From Acidobacteriaceae bacterium (lineage in GTDB: Bacteria; Acidobacteriota; Terriglobia; Terriglobales; Acidobacteriaceae), in NCBI GenBank assembly GCA_903642235.1, contig CAHJWL010000005.1:1-64000 (forward strand): a stretch of DNA of 64,000 bases. The letters are read 5' to 3'. Made by a program: the position numbers and the translations under genes. The notes beneath the pieces were generated by a model. The model saw nothing but the letters and a program-made list of their open reading frames with translations, searched no databases and had not been told where the DNA came from. Shown one piece after another: positions 1 through 8,756 of the stretch (the stretch's first letter is position 1; each line of letters opens with the position of its first letter).

Positions 1-2
1 CC

Positions 3-101
3 ACCCCGGCCGCCACCCCCGCGCCCATCATCCGCCGCCCTCCCGCCCCGGAGCCCGAAGAGCCCACCACTGGCGTCTCCCACCCACCAGCCGCCAAATA
101 A
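3..101 (+). CDS. C-terminal end of an upstream gene (partial)
   Basis: An open frame enters from the left edge and ends at TAA (99-101). It encodes about 32 residues, rich in Pro, Ala and Glu, ending in ...HPPAAK. Such Pro/Ala/Glu-rich tails are common at the C-termini of GC-rich bacterial proteins. No domain is visible, so no function can be given. The call rests only on the open frame and its composition. Confidence 0.35.
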   Translation, partial: TPAATPAPIIRRPPAPEPEEPTTGVSHPPAAK

Positions 102-120
102 TCTACGTGAGCACTCTAAC

Positions 121-165
121 TTTTTTTGTCATCCCGTAGGGATCTGCTTCTCCACCGGGAACACC
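121..165 (+). repeat. Dispersed intergenic repeat, copy 1
   Basis: A T7 run is followed by GTCATCCCGTAGGGATCTGC and then a CTTCTCcACCGGGAACACC segment. Closely related copies lie at 6434-6464 and 30371-30426, and a more distant one at 56461-56493. It lies between two genes and resembles a small palindromic intergenic element. Confidence 0.6.
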
Positions 166-302
166 AGCACCGCACTTCACTCTTGAGCTTGCCGAAGCAC
201 TGCCTAGAGGGTCTTTTTTCAAGAGCTATCTACGGCTCAGCACGTGTCATGCGGATCGAGTGTGCCATTTACAAGTTGTTTATTTGTTGACCATGCATTG
301 TG

Positions 303-1005
303 ATGAGTAGGTATCCCGAGAGGAATCGGATCTTGCTGGACTCCCTACATCAACACTGGCTGTCGGTATGGGATTGGCTCACGAAGCAGGGCGCCGCCCG
401 AGGGACCGTGATCCTCATGTTCATAACCGCTTGGTATGCCTGGCTAACGAGCCGCATGACTCGTTCTATGAGCCTCCAGACCAAAGCCATGGTCCAGCCA
501 ATCCTCGGGCTTGAGATGTACCACAACAAGGATGAACCGCACCCTAAAGGGAGTTGGCGAGCGAAGAACCTTGGCGACAAAGCGGTCGTGCTGATGGATA
601 TGCGTCTAGAGTGCCGGAGATTCGAAATCTTTTTTTGCGCAGTACGACTTCTACCAGAATCACGTCCTGCCACCCGGAGAGCGGGTCGCGTTCGACTTTG
701 ATTTCACGAAGAGTTTCTTGGACGAACAGGGCCGTGGCTGGTTCAGCCCGGGGATGGAATCATTCAACATAGAAATCGTCGCTACCGATCTCAGCGAACA
801 AGTCATATTGACATACCGCATGTCCTTGTACTGGCAAGCCCTATCGGTGAGAAAAGGGATGCCGGCCAGAGTCCGATGGAGGAGATGGTCAGATCCGACA
901 CGGTATCTGTATCGTCGTCAAAAGATGTGTATACAGCGCTGGTTGAAAGTAGATGAACTATCGCGCTTCCGAAAGGCTCAGCAGAAGAAGGCGCACTCGG
1001 AATAA
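303..1005 (+). pseudogene. Small membrane protein, frameshifted
   Basis: The reading frame starts at ATG 303 (a GTG lies directly before it) and encodes a protein with one membrane segment near residues 35-50 (VILMFITAWYAWL) and a soluble C-terminal part. The first frame stops at 701. The sensible continuation (AQYDFYQNHVLPPGERVAF, then the segment from 718 on) lies in the +1 frame. The shift maps to a T7 run at 630-636: with six Ts the product would read EIFFAQYDFY without a break, giving about 233 residues. The family is not recognised. A true mutation, a sequencing error or slippage at the run are all possible. Confidence 0.6.
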
Positions 1006-1062
1006 TAAGTTGCATTTTTGATGTCAGCGCAGAAGAGCCTCTGTACAGAGACCCACAAACCG

Positions 1063-2025
1063 CTAGCTTTCTCGCAACCCCCGCCGCAACGTAAAAAACC
1101 GCTGCGCCCGCCCCACATCCCGCCCAATCTGCGCCTTCAGCGCCTCTGGACTCTCCCACCGCTGCTCCCCACGAAGACGCTTCAGAAACTCCAGCCGCAG
1201 CGGCGTCTCTTCAGTCAACTCGACCAATTCAAAATCGAGCAGATAGCTCTCCACCGCAAACGAGTCCGCCCCGAACGTCGGCCGATTGCCAACATTCGTC
1301 ACGCCCTCGAACCACCGGGCGCCCGCGCCGGAGCCCACCCGCAGCCGCGTCGCATACACCCCATGCGCCGGCAGCAGCTCGGGGTACGGAGCCAGGTTGA
1401 TCGTCGGCACCGCATACTTCGTTCCATACCCACGGCCCGACGCCGGTGTGCTGTCCACGCTGAACACCCATCCCAGCAGCCGCCGCGCCGCCGAGACCTC
1501 GCCCGCCGCCACCAGCTCGCGGATTCGGCTCGACGACACCACACCGCCCATCAGCCGCTCCGGCGCATACGCCTGCACCCGGAAGCCCAGCTCTGCGCCG
1601 AGCGCCGTCAGGGTCTGTACGTCAGCCTCAGCCCCAAACCCGAAGCGGAAGTTCTCCCCCTCGTGCAGCTCCACAATCTTCAATCGATCCCGGAGCACGT
1701 CTCCGGCGAAATCGCGCGCGCTCGTGCGGCGTAGATCCTCGGTAAACGGGAGCACGATCGCCGCGTCCACCCCTGTCTCTGCCAGAAGCTCCAGCTTGCG
1801 CGGCAGCGGCGTAATCATCGGTCGCGTCTCGCCCGGCCGCAGCGCCCGTGCCGGATGTGGATCAAAGGTCACAATGGCAGAGCGCAGCCCCAGTTCGGCT
1901 GCGCGTGCCTGTACCCGCGCGATGACCCATTGGTGCCCGCGATGCACCCCATCGAAGTTTCCGATCGTCGCGACAAGCGCCCCCACGTCGTTCGGCACCT
2001 CCTCGAGATGGCGACACACGATCAT
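1063..2025 (-). CDS. ribF: Bifunctional riboflavin kinase / FAD synthetase
   Basis: RibF makes FMN from riboflavin and then FAD in the cytoplasm. The 320-residue product has the usual family length. The N-terminal adenylyltransferase domain shows TIGNFDGVHRGHQ (residues 20-32) and TFDPHPAR (53-60); SSSRIRELVAAGEV marks the end of that domain. The C-terminal flavokinase domain keeps the Thr and Asn of the PTxN motif, but as YGTKYAVPTINL rather than the usual GxPTAN form. It is the last gene of a minus-strand unit and overlaps the upstream hydrolase gene by 4 bases (2022-2025), so translation is probably coupled. Confidence 0.95.
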   Translation of the reverse strand: MIVCRHLEEVPNDVGALVATIGNFDGVHRGHQWVIARVQARAAELGLRSAIVTFDPHPARALRPGETRPMITPLPRKLELLAETGVDAAIVLPFTEDLRRTSARDFAGDVLRDRLKIVELHEGENFRFGFGAEADVQTLTALGAELGFRVQAYAPERLMGGVVSSSRIRELVAAGEVSAARRLLGWVFSVDSTPASGRGYGTKYAVPTINLAPYPELLPAHGVYATRLRVGSGAGARWFEGVTNVGNRPTFGADSFAVESYLLDFELVELTEETPLRLEFLKRLRGEQRWESPEALKAQIGRDVGRAQRFFTLRRGLRES

Positions 2026-2810
2026 CCGGCAATCTCGAAGTCGAGCTTGAGTCCGTCATATGCCAGACGGATAGTCTCCGGCAAGATGGCATTCACCGCG
2101 GCATGGTCCAGATCGTGGCTGATGTGGGTAAAGTATGCCCGTCGCGGCTTCAGCCGTTCCACAAACTTGATCGATCGCTCAAGGTGCGAGTGGCTGGGGT
2201 GCGGCTCGCGTCGCAGCGCGTCCAGAATGAGCACATCAAGGTCCTGCAGCAGCGGCACGCTCTCCTCCGGGATATCGCTCATGTCCGTCAAATAGGCCGC
2301 GTCGCCAAAGCGGTATCCGGTAATCGTCTGCCGGCCGTGAGTCACCGCAATCCGCTGAAAACATGCCCCAAATAAACTCAACCCTGCACCCGGCGCTTCA
2401 TCCAGCCGATGCATTCGGACCCGGGCACTCGTCGGATAGCGGTTCTCCGTCCGGAAGGTGTACTCAAAGATCCGTTCAATGGTCCGTGCCGTCTCATCAT
2501 CCGCGTAGACCGGCAGCGCGACCGGGTGCCGAAAGCTCAGCGGCCGCAGATCATCAAAGCCCAGCACATGATCCGCATGCCCGTGCGTGTACAGCACGGC
2601 GTCCACCTGCGCGATGCCTTCGCGCACGGCCTGCGCGTGGAAGTCCGGCCCGGTATCGATCAGAACGACCCTGCCGCCGAACTCCAGCCGCACCGAAGGG
2701 CGTGTCCGCCGATTGTGGGGATCGGTTGATGTGCAGACCGCGCAGCCACAGCCCAGAGTCGGCACGGCCATGGACGTGCCGCTTCCCAGAAACGTAAGTT
2801 GAGCCTGCAT
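2022..2810 (-). CDS. Metallo-beta-lactamase-fold hydrolase, PhnP-like
   Basis: This 262-residue cytoplasmic enzyme belongs to the metallo-beta-lactamase fold. The metal-binding signature THGHADH is at residues 75-81, preceded by LIDTGPDF. Further likely metal ligands are the His in AVTHG, the Asp in YLTDMSD and the His residues in the C-terminal THISHD. The N-terminal FLGSGTSMAVPTLGCGCAVC resembles the PhnP (phosphoribosyl cyclic phosphodiesterase) branch, which carries an extra Cys-rich zinc site. No other phosphonate genes are nearby, so the substrate is unknown. It starts 3 bases after the DUF1844 gene ends and overlaps ribF. Confidence 0.85.
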   Translation of the reverse strand: MQAQLTFLGSGTSMAVPTLGCGCAVCTSTDPHNRRTRPSVRLEFGGRVVLIDTGPDFHAQAVREGIAQVDAVLYTHGHADHVLGFDDLRPLSFRHPVALPVYADDETARTIERIFEYTFRTENRYPTSARVRMHRLDEAPGAGLSLFGACFQRIAVTHGRQTITGYRFGDAAYLTDMSDIPEESVPLLQDLDVLILDALRREPHPSHSHLERSIKFVERLKPRRAYFTHISHDLDHAAVNAILPETIRLAYDGLKLDFEIAG

Positions 2811-2813
2811 CCC

Positions 2814-3557
2814 TTACCGCACCAGCGTCGGTGCACCGCCGCCAAAGCCTCCGGCTCCGCCAGCACCACCCGCTCCAGAGCCACCCGGACCGCCGAAGCC
2901 GCCCGTCCCGCCAAAGCCGCCGCTTCCCCCCGGCCCCGTTGGCCCGCTCTGCCGCGCCTGGGCTGACCGCGAGAGCGCCTGTGTCATCTCGAGAAAGGCC
3001 ATGCGCAACTCGAACAGCGCACTATCCAGAAATACCTGCTCTCTGCTGCCCAGGTTGCCCGCTGTCTTTTCTGCCAGCACGCTCATCATGTCGATGCTTG
3101 ACCGGGCTCCCAGCAGATCCACCCGCGGCTGCTCGCCTTCCTGCGTCGCGCCGCCCAGCTGCATGATCGTTGTCAGATAGATGGACTGCACCAGCTGCTC
3201 GAAGTTCATCGCCGGCGGATGTTCCATTCCCGGGTTGGTCGCCCGGATCGCCGTCTCGATGCGCTCCGCCGTCTGGTCGTAGGCTCGCTTGGACTGCTCC
3301 ATCTGCTCCGCCGTCGGCACCGGCAGCTCCTGCTCGCTGCCGCTACTGTCGTCCTCGGTGAGAGCATCCTGCCTCGGAGTATCCGTTGCTGCCGCGGGTA
3401 CTGGCATTGGCACTGGCGCCTCGGTCAGGGCCGGTCCACTCCGCTCCGGCTGTGCCGTCTTTGTCTCTTCGGGCCGATCCGCATCCGGCCGCACCTCGCC
3501 CTCGAGTGTGAACTTGCGGCGGTCCGTAACCACAAACGGCTTGTTTCCTTCCGGCAT
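2814..3557 (-). CDS. DUF1844 domain protein with Gly-rich tail
   Basis: The 247-residue protein begins with a short conserved head (FVVTDRRKFTLEGE), followed by a Pro/Ala/Glu-rich linker. A DUF1844-like helical domain covers about residues 113-195 (FEQLVQSIYLTTIMQLGG ... IDMMSVLAEKTAGNLG ... ELRMAFLEMTQAL). The last 45 residues are almost entirely Gly, Ala and Ser. The function of DUF1844 is not known; it is typical of Acidobacteriota and delta-proteobacteria-like genomes. The gene sits 44 bases after ygfZ and 3 bases before the hydrolase, so one transcript is likely. Confidence 0.8.
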   Translation of the reverse strand: MPEGNKPFVVTDRRKFTLEGEVRPDADRPEETKTAQPERSGPALTEAPVPMPVPAAATDTPRQDALTEDDSSGSEQELPVPTAEQMEQSKRAYDQTAERIETAIRATNPGMEHPPAMNFEQLVQSIYLTTIMQLGGATQEGEQPRVDLLGARSSIDMMSVLAEKTAGNLGSREQVFLDSALFELRMAFLEMTQALSRSAQARQSGPTGPGGSGGFGGTGGFGGPGGSGAGGAGGAGGFGGGAPTLVR

Positions 3558-3601
3558 ACTCTCTCCTCAACGTCTCTTCTGGTCGCACCTGTTGGATGCG
3601 C

Positions 3602-4639
3602 CTATGCGTGTGTCTCAAATGCAACGGGCAGCGAAAGCGGCTCTGCTCGTCCGCCCCCGTACCCAATCTCCTGCTTCAGTTCCAAGGCCTCGCGGCGTAT
3701 GTACCCAAGCGCCATCATCCCGCCTGCGAGCCGACCCGGCAGGGCAGGCAGCACGCCGACACTCGTCAGCTCGCCTACCGGCTTTTCACCCGTGCGCAGC
3801 ACAGCACCCGCCGCCGGCAGCTCGCCCGTCAGGGCAAAGGCTCGGAAGGTCCGATGCACAGCACCGCGTGACCGGATCCGCTCCACAATCTCCTGCCCCA
3901 GGTAGCACCCCTTGCTGAAGTGCAGCGCCCCGGTCTGGCCGGTCTCCTGCGGCAACTCCCGATCGCGAATGTCCACGCCGAACTTCGGCGTTCCCTCGAG
4001 CAGCCGCAGCCACTCCAGACTCGCAGCCTCGCCCGGGATCGCACCGGCCGCCTCGAGCGCGGTGCCCAGCCGCTCCGCAAGGTCTCCCGCGGCCCAGATC
4101 TCAAACCGCGGCACCACCGTGCCAGCCATGGCCTGTACCCGCAGCGGCAGTCCCTGCCAGCTCACGGCCGCGGAGCGAATCGTACCGGTCGCAAGCTCCT
4201 CCGGCAGCAGATCCTGTGCCGTCAGCAGTTTTGCGGCGGCCGGCCCTGCTAGGAGCAGTCCACTCGTCCCATCCGAGACGTCCGCCAGCTCCACATCATC
4301 CATGATGATGAACCGGTCCAGCATCGCCAACAGCGGTTCGACCTGCGTCCGATCCGTCTCGAGCAGAAGCGCTTCGCCGTCCGCGAAGGCCGTCGCCGTG
4401 CCCTGAATGCGTCCCTGTGCGTTCAGCAGAAAGTTCGAGCAGCCCTCGCCCGGCGTCAAAGCCTGGATCGAGTTTGTCACCATCCCATTCAGCCATCGCA
4501 CCCGGTCCTCGCCCGTCACGCGGATCCATCCGGTCTCGCGCAGCCGCACCACGCACACACCGGAAAGCACTGCCTCAAAGCCCGCGCGATCCGCACTCTG
4601 AAGCGAAGCGTCATGGTCTGAAAGGGAAGTGATTGGCAT
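3602..4639 (-). CDS. ygfZ: YgfZ/GcvT-like folate-binding protein
   Basis: The 345-residue protein resembles the glycine cleavage T-protein but is the YgfZ (IBA57) type, which helps maintain certain iron-sulfur enzymes in a folate-dependent way. The diagnostic motif KGCYLGQE is at residues 243-250. The N-terminal VTGEDRVRWLNGMVTN stretch is also typical. It is the first gene of the minus-strand unit ygfZ-DUF1844-hydrolase-ribF. The divergent gene starts at 4722, so the unit's promoter should lie in the 82-base gap. Confidence 0.9.
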   Translation of the reverse strand: MPITSLSDHDASLQSADRAGFEAVLSGVCVVRLRETGWIRVTGEDRVRWLNGMVTNSIQALTPGEGCSNFLLNAQGRIQGTATAFADGEALLLETDRTQVEPLLAMLDRFIIMDDVELADVSDGTSGLLLAGPAAAKLLTAQDLLPEELATGTIRSAAVSWQGLPLRVQAMAGTVVPRFEIWAAGDLAERLGTALEAAGAIPGEAASLEWLRLLEGTPKFGVDIRDRELPQETGQTGALHFSKGCYLGQEIVERIRSRGAVHRTFRAFALTGELPAAGAVLRTGEKPVGELTSVGVLPALPGRLAGGMMALGYIRREALELKQEIGYGGGRAEPLSLPVAFETHA

Positions 4640-4721
4640 AGGGGCAGAACGGCAGGGTCGTCGCCGTACACTCTGAGTATAGTCGTCCGTCCTGACTCAC
4701 CGCCGCGAAGGAGCGGCCTGC

Positions 4722-6362
4722 TTGCCATCCATCCTGCCTGTTCGTCTTCGGTCCCGCGCCGCAACGCTTGCTCTTGCCGTTTGTCTCGCGCCGGTCGCTG
4801 CCCAAACGCAAGGCCAGACCACGCCGCCGCCCCCCACCGCGCACCCGCCCAATCAGGCTGACGCCCACACGCCGCCCATGACGCGCCCCGCAATGAGTAA
4901 AGACCAGCGCAAGGAGCTCCTGGCCTCCGTCGACAGCATGCTCCAGTTCGTCAGCGCCGACACCGCCCTCCCCATCCGCCACAAGGTCAAGCGCAAACTC
5001 ATCTCCCGCGAGCAGGTCACCCGCTACCTCAAGGAGCGCATGCATGACGACGAATCCACCCGGCGCCTCGAGCGCTCCGAGATCGTCCTCAAGAAGTTCG
5101 GCCTGCTCGACCGCACCTTCGACCTCCAGCCCTTCCTCGTCTCCCTCCTGACCGAGCAGATCGCCGGCTTCTACGACAACAAGACCAAGACCGTAAACCT
5201 GCTCGACTGGGTCGATCCCAAGGAACAAAAGCCCGTCCTCGCTCACGAGCTCACCCACGCCCTGCAGGATCAGGATTTAGCCCAGACCGGCGGTCTCGAG
5301 ACGTGGGGAGACTCCGGCGTTCACGGGGTCTCGAAAGGCTTTGCCGACGACCAGCGCCACGTCGCCACCGACGAACTCGAAACCGCCCGCGAGGCGATCG
5401 CCGAAGGCCAGGCCATGGTCGTCTTCTACGACGACGCCCTCCGTGCGAGCGGCAAGTCCCTCGCCGACCTCCCCGACAACGAAACCCTCATCGATCCCGA
5501 CGCCAATGACGACACGAAGGGCTCGCCGGTCATGGCTCGAGCCCCCTACCTTCTCCAGCAGTCTCTCCTCTTTCCCTACAGCTACGGCCTCGGCTTTGAG
5601 AACGTCATCCTCCATCGCCGCGGCAAACAGGGCGCCTTTGCCGATGTCCTCGCCACCCCGCCCTCCACCAGCTACGAGATCATGAACCCGCGTATCTGGC
5701 TTGAGCACGGCGAGGTTCCAACCGTCAGCATGCCCGATCTCCACCCACTCCTTGACCCCGGCTATGCCCCCTATGACATCGGCGTCATGGGCGAACTCGA
5801 CGTCCGCATTCTCGGCCATATCCTCGGTGGCGAAGCCGCGGCCGACAAGCTCGCCCCCAACTGGGCCGGCGGCGTCTACTACGCCGCCCAGCGCCGAGCC
5901 ATGGCTGACGGAAAGAGCTCCGCCACCGCGGAGCGCTCGAAATCTGCGGAACAGTCCACCACCGCCTCCATCGCCCTCGTCTATGAGTCCCACTGGCGCA
6001 CGGGCGGGGCCGCCCGCTCCTTTGCCGCCCTCTACGCCCTCGGCCTCCACCACAAATATGCCGTCATCAAGCGCCGCACCGCCGATGAGACCTCCACCCC
6101 GGATTCTGAGGAACAGGTCTACACCACCGACGAGGGCGACGCCCTCATCCTCACCTCCGGCCACACCGTCTTCCTCGCCGAAGGCCTGCCCATCGCCCTC
6201 GCCCGGGAGGTCGCCCATCTCTTCACCACCACTGAAGGCACCGGCCCCCAGATCCAGGCCCAACTCAATCATCCCCGGCCCAGCCGCCCTCATCCCCGCG
6301 ACTCCTCAGCCAGCCACGAGCTAAGCCTCTCCCTCGCCCAGTCTCTCCGCCGTTCGTTTTAG
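4722..6362 (+). CDS. Secreted HExxH metallopeptidase-like protein
   Basis: The 546-residue product starts at TTG with an AAGGAG ribosome site at 4708-4713. It begins with a signal peptide (positively charged start, hydrophobic ATLALAVCLAPVAAQ) and a Pro-rich linker. A zinc site is predicted: HELTH at residues 175-179 followed by ALQDQ, with a candidate third ligand Glu228 in EAIAEGQAMVVFYDD. The upstream stretch EQIAGFYDNKTKTVNL resembles the region before the zinc helix in gluzincin-like putative peptidases. It is probably periplasmic. The specific family is not recognised and no substrate can be named. The C-terminal 30 residues are low complexity. Confidence 0.75.
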   Translation: MPSILPVRLRSRAATLALAVCLAPVAAQTQGQTTPPPPTAHPPNQADAHTPPMTRPAMSKDQRKELLASVDSMLQFVSADTALPIRHKVKRKLISREQVTRYLKERMHDDESTRRLERSEIVLKKFGLLDRTFDLQPFLVSLLTEQIAGFYDNKTKTVNLLDWVDPKEQKPVLAHELTHALQDQDLAQTGGLETWGDSGVHGVSKGFADDQRHVATDELETAREAIAEGQAMVVFYDDALRASGKSLADLPDNETLIDPDANDDTKGSPVMARAPYLLQQSLLFPYSYGLGFENVILHRRGKQGAFADVLATPPSTSYEIMNPRIWLEHGEVPTVSMPDLHPLLDPGYAPYDIGVMGELDVRILGHILGGEAAADKLAPNWAGGVYYAAQRRAMADGKSSATAERSKSAEQSTTASIALVYESHWRTGGAARSFAALYALGLHHKYAVIKRRTADETSTPDSEEQVYTTDEGDALILTSGHTVFLAEGLPIALAREVAHLFTTTEGTGPQIQAQLNHPRPSRPHPRDSSASHELSLSLAQSLRRSF

Positions 6363-6433
6363 GTCGTCATTCTGATTAGGGTGGCATTCTGGGCGTAGCG
6401 AAGAACCCGGTGTTGCCATTGCCCCTTCCTTTG

Positions 6434-6464
6434 TTGTCATCCCGTAGGGATCTGCTTCTCTACC
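6434..6464 (+). repeat. Dispersed intergenic repeat, copy 2
   Basis: The core GTCATCCCGTAGGGATCTGC followed by TTCTCTACCG is almost identical to the copy at 121-165. Directly upstream, at 6366-6410, lies a more diverged copy with GGCATTCTGGGCGTAGCGAA. Both sit in the 195-base gap before mtnP. Confidence 0.6.
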
Positions 6465-6557
6465 GCGACCCTCACCCTCACCAAAGCCGCTCTCCGTTCC
6501 ACCTCACAGCCGCCACCACCTATACTCACCTCTGACCCCAAATCAGGAGCCACACCC

Positions 6558-7430
6558 TTGTCTCAGATCCCCCAGGCCGAAATCGGCATCATCGGCGGCA
6601 GCGGCCTCTACTCCATGCCCGGCCTCACCGACATCCACGAAGTCAAAGTAGACACCCCCTTCGGCGACCCCTCCGACCCGCTCGTCTTCGGAACCCTCGA
6701 AGGCCGAAAGGTCGTCTTCCTCGCCCGCCATGGCAAGGGCCATCGCATCCTTCCCTCCGAGCTCAACTTCCGCGGGAATATCTACGCCCTCAAAGCCGCC
6801 AGCGTCACCTCCATTCTCTCGGTCTCCGCCGTCGGCTCGCTTAAGGAAGAGCACAAGCCCACCGACTTCGTCATCCCGGACCAGTTCATCGACCGGACGT
6901 TCTCCAGAAATGCGACCTTCTTCGGCGATGGCATCGTCGGCCACGTCGCCTTCGGCGATCCGGTCTGCCCCATCGTCGTCGACACCTTCGCGAAGGCGTG
7001 CGCGGAAGTCGGCGTCGTCGGCAAACGCGGCGGCACCTACGTCTGCATGGAAGGCCCGCAGTTCTCCACCCGCGCCGAATCCAACCTCTACCGGTCCTGG
7101 AACGCAGATGTGATCGGCATGACCAACCTCCAGGAAGCCAAGCTCGCTCGCGAGGCCGAGATCTCCTACGCCACTCTCGCCATGGTCACCGACTACGACT
7201 GCTGGCGCGAGGGCCACGACGATGTCACCGTCGATCAGGTCGTCGCCGTCATGCACCAGAACTCCGGCAATGCCCAGAAGGTCGTCGCCGCGGCCGTCCG
7301 CCTCATGCCCAAGGACCTCAGCGCCAGCCCCGCCCAGACCGCCGCCAAATTCGCCATTATGACCGACCGAGCCGTTATTCCCGCCACCACCAAAGAGAAA
7401 CTCAAGCTTCTCTTCGGCAAGTACCTCTAG
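6558..7430 (+). CDS. mtnP: S-methyl-5'-thioadenosine phosphorylase
   Basis: MtnP splits methylthioadenosine with phosphate into adenine and methylthioribose-1-phosphate in methionine salvage and polyamine metabolism. The 290-residue length is normal. Visible motifs are IGGSGLY (12-18), ARHGKGH (56-62), CMEGPQFSTRAE (163-174), MTNLQEAKLAREAE (188-201) and TDYDCW (211-216); the last two are typical of the MTAP rather than the PNP branch. The start is TTG with an AGGAG site about 8 bases upstream. No other methionine-salvage gene is adjacent. Confidence 0.93.
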   Translation: MSQIPQAEIGIIGGSGLYSMPGLTDIHEVKVDTPFGDPSDPLVFGTLEGRKVVFLARHGKGHRILPSELNFRGNIYALKAASVTSILSVSAVGSLKEEHKPTDFVIPDQFIDRTFSRNATFFGDGIVGHVAFGDPVCPIVVDTFAKACAEVGVVGKRGGTYVCMEGPQFSTRAESNLYRSWNADVIGMTNLQEAKLAREAEISYATLAMVTDYDCWREGHDDVTVDQVVAVMHQNSGNAQKVVAAAVRLMPKDLSASPAQTAAKFAIMTDRAVIPATTKEKLKLLFGKYL

Positions 7431-7868
7431 TAGAAGAGGAATCGGAATGTGTTGAAAACTGAAGTCCTGGGTCTGTTCAAAACAGACAGATTGAGTTCTG
7501 TCGAGTGGCGGCAGATCAATAGTGCGGGAGATGCTCAGTTTTAGATGAGCCGCTTAGTACTTCACTGACAAGCTTGTGACTCAGTCAACCCACTGTTCGA
7601 TGGTCCTAACCTAATAGAGAATTCCCCGCGAACGAACGGGTCGCTCGTTTCGAGCGGCCTGCCTCGTGAGCCCTGAATCAGATCCACCTAAGCCGGTTCC
7701 ACCCTTACCTGCGTCATCGCCCGGTTCACGTCGATACTCCACGCCTTGGCTGAGTGCAGATCCACGATCTGCACCACCAAGCTGCGATCGCTGTCTAGAT
7801 TGGCCACCCGAACGTGTCCATGACATGCGACACGGCGGGGGAGGAACCTCACTCTCCCCCGTCCCGCC
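7431..7868. other. Intergenic region with possible decayed RlpA-like fragment
   Basis: No complete gene is supported in this 438-base gap. On the minus strand, at about 7688-7822, one frame reads HVRVANLDSDRSLVVQIVDL and ends in NRAMTQVRVEPA before TAG. This weakly resembles the end of an RlpA double-psi barrel (VTNL.N.RSVVVRI.DR ... VRVE), but it lacks a start codon and much of the domain. It may be a remnant, or the likeness may be chance. The other short frames here look like noise. Confidence 0.3.
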
Positions 7869-8756
7869 TCAGACCCAGCGCATCAGTTCCAGGTCCGCCA
7901 GCAGCCCCGGCCCGCTGGGCCGCCATCCCAGCCGCTCCTGCGTCAGCGCGCCGGAGGCCGGCAGGTCCAAGCCCGCAAACATGCCGAGCCAACCGAAATG
8001 AGCCGGCGCCTCCTCCTCGGACAGGCTCACCACCGGCACCTTCAGCCCCCGGCCCAGCACCTCGGCGATCGCCCGCACCGGAATCCCCTCCTCCGCGACC
8101 GCGTGGTACCGGCTGCCCGCCTCGGCCTTCTCGATGGCCAGCCGGTACAGACGAGCCACATCGCTCACATGCGCCGCCGGCCAGCGGTTCTGCCCGTTGC
8201 CGACATACGCCGAGACCCCCTTCGCCCGCGTTGCCTCGATCACCGGCGTAATCAGTCCCTGCTTCAAAGGATCGTGCACCTGTGGCAGACGCACCACTGA
8301 CACGTTCACACCACGCTCCCCGGCAGCAATCCCGGCCTCCTCGGAGGCCTTCCGCGGGTTCGGATACTTCACGTTAAAAACATCCTCGGTCGCCGGCTGC
8401 CCGGGCGCACTGCTCCCCAGCCCGGTCCCCGATGTAATCACCAGCGGCCGCTTCGATCCGGCCAGCGCGTCCGCCAGAGCCGTGATGGCCCGCCGATCCT
8501 TCTCGCAGTTCGCCGCAAAGTTCGAGAAGTCGTGGTCAAACGCGCAGTGAATCACGCCGTCCGCCTCCGCCGCGCCGCGACGCAGGCTCTCGAGATCCTC
8601 CAGAGTTCCGAGATGAGCCTCCGCGCCGGCCGCCGTCAGCGACCGCGCACCCTCGTCCGACCGAGTCATGCCAAGCACCTGGTGGCCTGCATGAAGCAGC
8701 TCCGGAACAATCACTGCACCGATGAAACCGGTAGCGCCCGTAAGAAAAATACGCAT
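7869..8756 (-). CDS. NAD(P)-dependent epimerase / extended SDR
   Basis: The 295-residue protein has an N-terminal Rossmann fold with TGATGFIG at residues 7-14 directly after the start (MRIFLTGATG). The central region (VIHCAFDHDFSNF, VITSGTGLG) and the C-terminal substrate-binding part fit atypical or extended short-chain dehydrogenases annotated as NAD-dependent epimerases. The usual YxxxK is not obvious; the closest stretch is NPRKASEEAG. The substrate is unknown. It is a single gene on the minus strand between mtnP and the acyltransferase gene. Confidence 0.8.
   Translation of the reverse strand: MRIFLTGATGFIGAVIVPELLHAGHQVLGMTRSDEGARSLTAAGAEAHLGTLEDLESLRRGAAEADGVIHCAFDHDFSNFAANCEKDRRAITALADALAGSKRPLVITSGTGLGSSAPGQPATEDVFNVKYPNPRKASEEAGIAAGERGVNVSVVRLPQVHDPLKQGLITPVIEATRAKGVSAYVGNGQNRWPAAHVSDVARLYRLAIEKAEAGSRYHAVAEEGIPVRAIAEVLGRGLKVPVVSLSEEEAPAHFGWLGMFAGLDLPASGALTQERLGWRPSGPGLLADLELMRWV

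Noticed and set aside
803..1159. 118-codon minus-strand frame between the broken membrane gene and ribF
   Set aside because: It overlaps both genes on the other frame or strand, has no ribosome site and no domain.
5277..6293. 338-codon antisense frame over the HELTH protein gene
   Set aside because: The coding strand has a signal peptide, a ribosome site and a zinc motif. The antisense frame has none.
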